A stretch of 8,636 nucleotides of DNA, taken from assembly GCA_038231495.1 (NCBI GenBank), contig JBBRLG010000316.1, positions 1 to 8,636 of the forward strand, written 5' to 3'. The stretch comes from JBBRLG01 sp038231495 (lineage in GTDB: Bacteria > Planctomycetota > Planctomycetia > Gemmatales > Gemmataceae). Shown here piece by piece: positions 4,029-8,636 of this stretch. The stretch's first letter is position 1. Every line of letters starts with the position of its first letter. The translations under genes were made by a program, and so were the position numbers. The notes under the pieces were generated by a model. The model made no database searches. It worked only from the letters and a program-made list of their open reading frames with translations, and was not told where the DNA came from.

Positions 4029-6803
4029 CTACGCCCGCATCGGGTTAATCTTCTCCGGATCGACGCCCAGTTTCTTCATGGCGTCCTGCACCGCGCTCGG
4101 CTTGACGACGCCGCGCCGGGCCAGCTGGTACAGCGCTGCGACCGTGATGGATTCGGCGTCCACTTCAAAATGCCGTCGCAACGCGGCCCGCGTTTCGCTG
4201 CGGCCGAAGCCGTCGGTGCCCAGCGGGAACAGGCCGCCCGGCACCCAGCGGGCGATCATCTCCGGCACCGACCGCATGAAATCGCTCGCCGCCAGGAAGA
4301 CGCCCTCTTCCTTCGCTAATACCGTCTCGACGTAACTCTGTTGCGGCTTCTCCGCCGGGTGCAGCATGTTCCAGCGCTCCGCGTCCAGCGCCTCGCGCCG
4401 CAATTCCTTGTAGCTCGTCGCACCCCACACGTCCGCCGCGACGCCGAAGTGTTGGGCGAGCAACTCCTGCGCCTTGAGCGCGTGCATCAGGATCGGACCG
4501 CTGCCGAACAGGTGGACCTTCGCCTTGGCCGACGCCGGTTTGACCGTCGCCGGGCGCAGTTTGTAGAGGCCCTTGAGGATGCCCTCGGTCGAGCCTTCCG
4601 GCATGCCGAGCATCGGGTAGTTGTCGTTGTACAGCGTGATGTAGTAGAAGACATCTTCCTGCATTTCATACATGCGGCGGATGCCGTCACGCAGGATGAC
4701 GGCCAACTCGAACGCGAATGCCGGGTCGTAGGCCACGACGTTCGGCACCGTCGAGGCGTGGACGTGGCTGTGACCGTCCTCGTGCTGCAAACCCTCGCCG
4801 TTGAGCGTCGTCCGCCCGGCGGTCGCGCCCAGCAGGAAGCCGCGCGTGCGCAGGTCGGCGGCGGCCCAGATCAGGTCGCCGATCCGCTGGAAGCCGAACA
4901 TCGAGTAGTAGATGTAAAACGGGATCGTCGGCACGCCGTGCGTCGCGTAGGCCGTGCCCGCGGCGATGAACGACGACATGGCCCCGGCCTCGGTGATGCC
5001 CTCTTCGAGAATCTGGCCGTCCTTCGCCTCGCGGTAGGCCGACGCCTGGTACTCGGCGTCCACCGGCTCGTATTGCTGATCGACGTGGGAGTAAATTTTG
5101 TAGGTGGCAAAGAACGGGTCCATGCCGAACGTGCGTGCCTCGTCGGGGATGATCGGCACGACCAGCTTGCCAAGCTCTTTGTCCTTGAGCAGCCGGGCCA
5201 GCATGTCCACGAAAACCATCGTCGTCGAAGGGGCCTTGTCGCCGCTGCCCTTGACGTAGGGTTGCACGAACTCCGGCCCCGGTGCCTTGATCTTCGGGGC
5301 TTTCACGACGCGCGCCGGTAGGTTGCCGCCCAGTTCCTTGCGGCGGTCGCGCAGGTACTTGATCTCGGGGCTGTCTTCCGCCGGCTTGTGAAACGCGGCC
5401 TTGGAAACCTCCTCGTCGGAGATCGGCAACATGAAGCGGTCGCGGATTTCGATGAGGTGCTTGGCCTTGATCTTCTTGGCCTGGTGCGTCGTGTTCTTGC
5501 CTTCGCCCGCTTCGCCCAGGCCGTAGCCCTTGATCGTGTGGACCAGCACCACGGTCGGCGCGCCCTTGTGTTCGACGGCGGCCTTGTACGCGGCATAAAC
5601 TTTTACCGGGTCGTGGCCGCCGCGTTTCAACTTGGTCAGCTGCTCGTCCGACAGGTGTTCCACGAGCCTGAGCAGTTCCGGATACTTGCCGAAGAAGTGT
5701 TGGCGGATGTAAGCGCCGCTCTCGACCGTGTATTTCTGGAACTCGCCGTCCACGACCTCGCCCATGCGCTGCACGAGCAGGCCGGTCTTGTCGCGGGCCA
5801 ACAGGGCGTCCCACTCGCTGCCCCAGATGACCTTGACGCAGTTCCAGCCGGCGCCGCGGAAGGCGGCTTCCAGTTCCTGGATGATCTTGCCGTTGCCGCG
5901 CACCGGGCCGTCGAGCCGTTGCAGGTTGCAGTTGATGACGAAGATGAGGTTGTCGAGCTTTTCGCGCGACGCCAGGGTGATCGCGCCCAGCGTCTCCGGC
6001 TCGTCGCATTCGCCGTCGCCGAGGAAACACCAGACGTGCTGGCCCGCGGTTTTCTTGAGGCCGCGGTGTTCCAGGTAGCGGTTGTAGCGCGCCTGGTAGA
6101 TGCCCATGATGGGGCCGAGGCCCATCGAGACGGTCGGGAACTGCCAGAAGTCCGGCATCAGCCACGGGTGCGGGTACGACGACAGGCCGCCGCCGGGGGC
6201 AAGTTCCTGGCGGAAGTTTTGCAGCTTCTCGGCGGAGAGGCGGCCTTCGAGGAAGGCGCGGGAGTACATGCCGGGCGAGGCGTGGCCCTGGAAATAGATC
6301 TGGTCGGCGCCGTCGGCGTGGTCCGGCCCGTGGAAGAAATGGTTGTAGCCGATTTCGTACAGGGTGGCCGACGACGCGAAGGTTGAGATGTGGCCGCCGA
6401 GGGTGCCGTCCTTCTCGTTGGCGCGGACGACCATCGCCATCGCGTTCCAGCGGACGATGCTTTTGATCCGGCGTTCGAGGTCACGGTTGCCGGGGAAGCG
6501 GGTTTGTTCGCTGACGGCGATGGTGTTGATGTAAGGCGTGTTGGCGGTAAAGGCGACGCTGACGCCGCCGATGTTGGCCTTGTTTTTGAGCTGAGTCAAC
6601 AGGAAGCGGGCGCGGTCGGGGCCGCTCGTTTGCAGCACGGATTCCAGTGCATCGAGCCATTCGCGGGTTTCGGCCGGGTCCACATCGGCCGGCTCGGCGT
6701 GGTGCGCGGGGGGCGTGATGCCGTTGGGAATGCCGTTGCTGTTGCCGTTACTGGTCGGGGCATCGACGCCGGCTTTGGTTTCTTTGACACTGTCCGCAGC
6801 CAT
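4029..6803 (-). CDS. aceE: pyruvate dehydrogenase E1 component, homodimeric type
   Basis: Thiamine diphosphate-dependent E1 decarboxylates pyruvate and reductively acetylates the lipoyl arm of E2. At 924 aa it is slightly longer than E. coli AceE (887), owing to an Asn/Gly/Pro-rich N-terminus (residues 10-43). Landmarks: the ThDP/Mg2+ motif GDGECDEPE (262-270) ending in NCNLQ (291-295); HTIKGYGLGEAGEGKNTTHQ (422-441); IYYSMFGFQRIGDL (631-644) and GRTTLNGEGLQHEDGHSH (663-680), all close to the E. coli enzyme; and a C-terminal transketolase-like domain (GSGPILMHALKAQELL). All are intact, so it should be active. ATG 6803 is preferred over the open extension to 6872 because GGGAG lies 7 nt upstream and the extra 23 residues look non-coding. 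E2 follows downstream. A promoter should lie in 6804-6978, but none could be named. Confidence 0.97.
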   Translation of the reverse strand: MAADSVKETKAGVDAPTSNGNSNGIPNGITPPAHHAEPADVDPAETREWLDALESVLQTSGPDRARFLLTQLKNKANIGGVSVAFTANTPYINTIAVSEQTRFPGNRDLERRIKSIVRWNAMAMVVRANEKDGTLGGHISTFASSATLYEIGYNHFFHGPDHADGADQIYFQGHASPGMYSRAFLEGRLSAEKLQNFRQELAPGGGLSSYPHPWLMPDFWQFPTVSMGLGPIMGIYQARYNRYLEHRGLKKTAGQHVWCFLGDGECDEPETLGAITLASREKLDNLIFVINCNLQRLDGPVRGNGKIIQELEAAFRGAGWNCVKVIWGSEWDALLARDKTGLLVQRMGEVVDGEFQKYTVESGAYIRQHFFGKYPELLRLVEHLSDEQLTKLKRGGHDPVKVYAAYKAAVEHKGAPTVVLVHTIKGYGLGEAGEGKNTTHQAKKIKAKHLIEIRDRFMLPISDEEVSKAAFHKPAEDSPEIKYLRDRRKELGGNLPARVVKAPKIKAPGPEFVQPYVKGSGDKAPSTTMVFVDMLARLLKDKELGKLVVPIIPDEARTFGMDPFFATYKIYSHVDQQYEPVDAEYQASAYREAKDGQILEEGITEAGAMSSFIAAGTAYATHGVPTIPFYIYYSMFGFQRIGDLIWAAADLRTRGFLLGATAGRTTLNGEGLQHEDGHSHVHASTVPNVVAYDPAFAFELAVILRDGIRRMYEMQEDVFYYITLYNDNYPMLGMPEGSTEGILKGLYKLRPATVKPASAKAKVHLFGSGPILMHALKAQELLAQHFGVAADVWGATSYKELRREALDAERWNMLHPAEKPQQSYVETVLAKEEGVFLAASDFMRSVPEMIARWVPGGLFPLGTDGFGRSETRAALRRHFEVDAESITVAALYQLARRGVVKPSAVQDAMKKLGVDPEKINPMRA

Positions 6804-6810
6804 GAATATG

Positions 6811-6815
6811 CTCCC
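6811..6815 (-). promoter_or_regulatory. ribosome binding site of aceE
   Basis: GGGAG on the minus strand, 7 nt before the ATG at 6803. It decides this start over the upstream in-frame ATG at 6872. Confidence 0.65.
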
Positions 6816-6923
6816 AAACGATCCGCGATCCGCAATAAGTCCTGGCGGCGAGTCGCCTGCCTCTAACTCCATTCTATGCGGAATGCTTTTCCGGGATAGA
6901 TGGTTGCGGGCAAGAAGTGCGTT

Positions 6924-6950
6924 GCCCCTGGTCTTGGAGCCGGCAGGGGC
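6924..6950 (-). terminator. possible weak terminator after the osmoprotectant transporter gene
   Basis: GCCCCTG (6924-6930) and CAGGGGC (6944-6950) form a 7-bp GC-rich stem with a 13-nt loop, 28 nt beyond the stop of the transporter gene. There is no clear T-run after it, so this is only a candidate. The rest of the 175-nt gap (6804-6978) holds the aceE leader and no gene. Confidence 0.3.
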
Positions 6951-6978
6951 GGAACGACCGGATTACGCTCTTAACGCC

Positions 6979-8541
6979 CTACTTCACCTTCTCCAACAAC
7001 CCCTGGCCCTGTAAGAAAGCCCGCGCGACCTCCGCCTCCGAGCGCTTCTCCACGGCCACCTGGTAGTTCATCTGCCGCATGGTGCGGTCGCCGATGCGGC
7101 CCCCGAGCCGGTTCAGCGCCGCGACGATTTCAGGGTGCCGCTTTATCGTCGCTTCGCGGACCAACGGCACGGCATGGTAATTCGGAAAGTAGCCGCGGTC
7201 GTCTTCCAGGACGACGAGGTCCTGCGCTTGAATCTGCCAGTCGGTCGCGAAGCCGATCACCAGGTCCGCCTCCTTTTGTTCCAGCGCGCGGTACAGGAGG
7301 TTGGGGCCGACCTGCTGCGGCGGCTTGACGAAGTGCAGGTCGTATTTCGCCACCAGGCCGGGCCAGCCGTCCGGGCGCGTGAGGAAACTCAAATCGACCA
7401 CCACCCGCAGCTGGGGTGTCCGCCGCAAGTCGCCGATCGTGTGCAGATCGTAACGCTCGGCGGTGGCGCGCGTCACGCACGGGGCGTAAGTGTTGTTCAA
7501 GCCGAACTCGTCGAGCACCGCGATCTTGTACCGCGCGGCCATCTCCGCGCGCACCAGCGGCGTAATAGTCGCACGGTCCGCCGGCACGGGCAGATTGAGA
7601 CCGTCCTTGTTCGTCAGCAGGTTGCCGGTGTACTCCGGGTACAGGTCGATGTCGCCGGTCTTGAGCGAGTTCAGGCTCACGCTGGTCGCCAGGTTGGTCA
7701 CGATTTCGACGCGCAGGCCCGTTTCCGCTTCCAACTCCTGCTTGACGATCTCCGCCAAAATTTGCCCTTCGGTGAAGTCGCGCGCGCCGACGCGCAAATC
7801 CGACGTGCGTGGCGTGAAGGCGGGTTCCACCAGCCCGTAGACAGCGTAGGCCGCCAGCAACACGATCAGGCCGCCGCCCAGCGACATGCCCAGGGCGCTT
7901 TTCTTGCGCGCGAGCCGTTCCAGGCTGCCCAGGCCGACGAAGAGGGCGAACGTGAGGATGAGGACGGGAATCGTACCGAGCCAGATCAGGCCGGAGTCGT
8001 CGCGGTTAATGCCGTTGTAGATGAAATCGCCCAGGCCGCCCGCGCCGATGACCGACGCAAAGACGATCATGCCGCTGGCGGCGATGGCGGCCGTGCGCAC
8101 GCCCGCCAGGATGACGGGGAACGCCAACGGCAACTCGACGTGCCAGAGGATTTGCAAGGCGGTCATACCCATGCCGCGGGCGGCGTCGCGGACGGCGGGC
8201 GACACCTGGGTGATGCCAACATAAGTATTCAGGACCAGGGGCAACAGGCTGTAAACCACGGCAGCGGCCAGAGCCGGCCGTTGGCCAAGGCCCAACAGCG
8301 AAATCATCAACGCAAAAAGGACCAGGGCAGGCACCGTTTGCACCAGGGCGATAACGGCGGTCACGAACTCCGCGACCCGGCGCACGCGGGTGAGCAGGAC
8401 GCCCAATGGCAAGCCCACCAGGAGGGCCAGGCCGAGGGCGCGTAGGGTCAGCGCTAAAAAGAGGCGGGCTTGCGGCCAGAAGGTGTCCTGGCTCCGCTCC
8501 CACGCGCTGGCCAGGTCGTTGAAAAACCCGTCGGCAAACAT
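6979..8541 (-). CDS. osmoprotectant ABC transporter, permease fused to substrate-binding domain
   Basis: A 520-aa fusion of two normally separate subunits of glycine betaine/choline/carnitine importers (OpuB/OpuC and YehYZ type). Residues 1-215 are the permease: hydrophobic helices near 26-50, 57-83, 88-110, 138-168 and 186-206, with the EAA-type coupling loop DAARGMGMTALQILWHVELP at 119-138 that contacts the ATPase. A further helix at 221-238 leads into the binding domain (249-520). That domain has the family signature VGARDFTEGQILAEI (251-265) and LKTGDIDLYPEYTG (293-306), the latter part of the ligand cleft region. The last helix keeps the binding domain tethered on the outer face of the inner membrane, so no free periplasmic protein is needed. 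ATG 8541 overlaps the stop of the gene before it (TGATG), so they are cotranslated. An ATP-binding partner is required but not visible here. The substrate cannot be fixed from sequence. Confidence 0.92.
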   Translation of the reverse strand: MFADGFFNDLASAWERSQDTFWPQARLFLALTLRALGLALLVGLPLGVLLTRVRRVAEFVTAVIALVQTVPALVLFALMISLLGLGQRPALAAAVVYSLLPLVLNTYVGITQVSPAVRDAARGMGMTALQILWHVELPLAFPVILAGVRTAAIAASGMIVFASVIGAGGLGDFIYNGINRDDSGLIWLGTIPVLILTFALFVGLGSLERLARKKSALGMSLGGGLIVLLAAYAVYGLVEPAFTPRTSDLRVGARDFTEGQILAEIVKQELEAETGLRVEIVTNLATSVSLNSLKTGDIDLYPEYTGNLLTNKDGLNLPVPADRATITPLVRAEMAARYKIAVLDEFGLNNTYAPCVTRATAERYDLHTIGDLRRTPQLRVVVDLSFLTRPDGWPGLVAKYDLHFVKPPQQVGPNLLYRALEQKEADLVIGFATDWQIQAQDLVVLEDDRGYFPNYHAVPLVREATIKRHPEIVAALNRLGGRIGDRTMRQMNYQVAVEKRSEAEVARAFLQGQGLLEKVK

Positions 8542-8636
8542 CAGGGCGTCCCCCCCGCGGCCTTGGTGTCTTCCAGGATGCGCATCCGCAACGCCCCGGC
8601 GGCAACGACGCGGCCCGGCACATCACCCACGGCCAC
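8541..8636 (-). CDS. C-terminal end of a gene coupled to the transporter (partial)
   Basis: The last 31 codons of a frame entering from outside the window, ending TGA at 8541-8543 and overlapping the transporter ATG as TGATG. The visible peptide, VGDVPGRVVAAGALRMRILE then DTKAAGGTP, has no motif I can assign. By position it may be the ATP-binding subunit of the osmoprotectant transporter, which normally precedes the permease gene, or another membrane component. That is inference from gene order only. Confidence 0.6.
   Translation of the reverse strand: MAVGDVPGRVVAAGALRMRILEDTKAAGGTP

Noticed and set aside
3220..6386. Long plus-strand open frames opposite E2 and aceE (about 330-370 codons each)
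   Set aside because: They are the antisense of strongly recognised genes. Their products are Arg/Val/Gly-rich without domain logic, as expected from GC-rich third positions.
6804..6872. A 23-residue N-terminal extension of aceE
   Set aside because: The ATG at 6803 has a good GGGAG site and standard spacing. The extension is not typical of the family and would cover the Shine-Dalgarno.
6804..6978. Promoter of aceE with TAGAAT as -10 (near 6880) on the minus strand
   Set aside because: No acceptable -35 lies at 16-18 bp, and promoter rules for this likely phylum are poorly known; not listed as a feature.
7135..8445. 436-codon plus-strand open frame opposite the transporter gene
   Set aside because: Antisense shadow: the product is rich in Gln/Arg/His/Asp, with no hydrophobic or domain pattern, while the minus strand encodes an intact transporter.

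Overview
This 8.6-kb window is GC-rich bacterial chromosome with every supported gene on the minus strand, so genes read right to left. Organism: most likely a planctomycete (Gemmata/Pirellula-like). This is inference from the mix of a homodimeric-type AceE pyruvate dehydrogenase, small PIN-toxin and antitoxin families I associate with that phylum, and dense short palindromic repeats carrying a GGGGAC core. No rRNA, tRNA, CRISPR array, transposase or integrase gene was seen.

Right part (8636 to 2671), housekeeping metabolism and transport. First comes the last 31 codons of an unidentified gene. It overlaps (TGATG) a 520-aa fusion of an osmoprotectant (glycine betaine/choline type) ABC permease and its substrate-binding domain. 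After a 175-nt gap come pyruvate dehydrogenase E1 (aceE, 924 aa) and dihydrolipoamide acetyltransferase E2 (425 aa, one lipoyl domain). Together they convert pyruvate to acetyl-CoA. The 80-nt gap between them holds a perfect 22-bp hairpin. No E3 (lipoamide dehydrogenase) gene is present here.

Left part (2670 to 1), an accessory patchwork. In reading order it holds: an antitoxin-like 93-aa protein whose last codons lie in a palindrome; a TAATG-coupled pair (93-aa acidic protein and 92-aa membrane protein) of unknown function; a complete antitoxin/PIN-toxin pair with a GTGA overlap; a 95-nt two-box inverted repeat with the architecture of an integron attC site; and a 98-aa frame whose conserved part stops exactly where a 19-bp tandem repeat begins.

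Four loci (243-280, 1441-1508, 1550-1579, 2187-2280) share an A-rich lead followed by GGGGAC. Two of them are complete palindromes with the same outer sequence but unrelated inner stems. They sit at gene ends or in promoter regions and look like members of one mobile REP-like family that has reshaped gene 3' ends. Positions 1-133 and the other short gaps show no gene.
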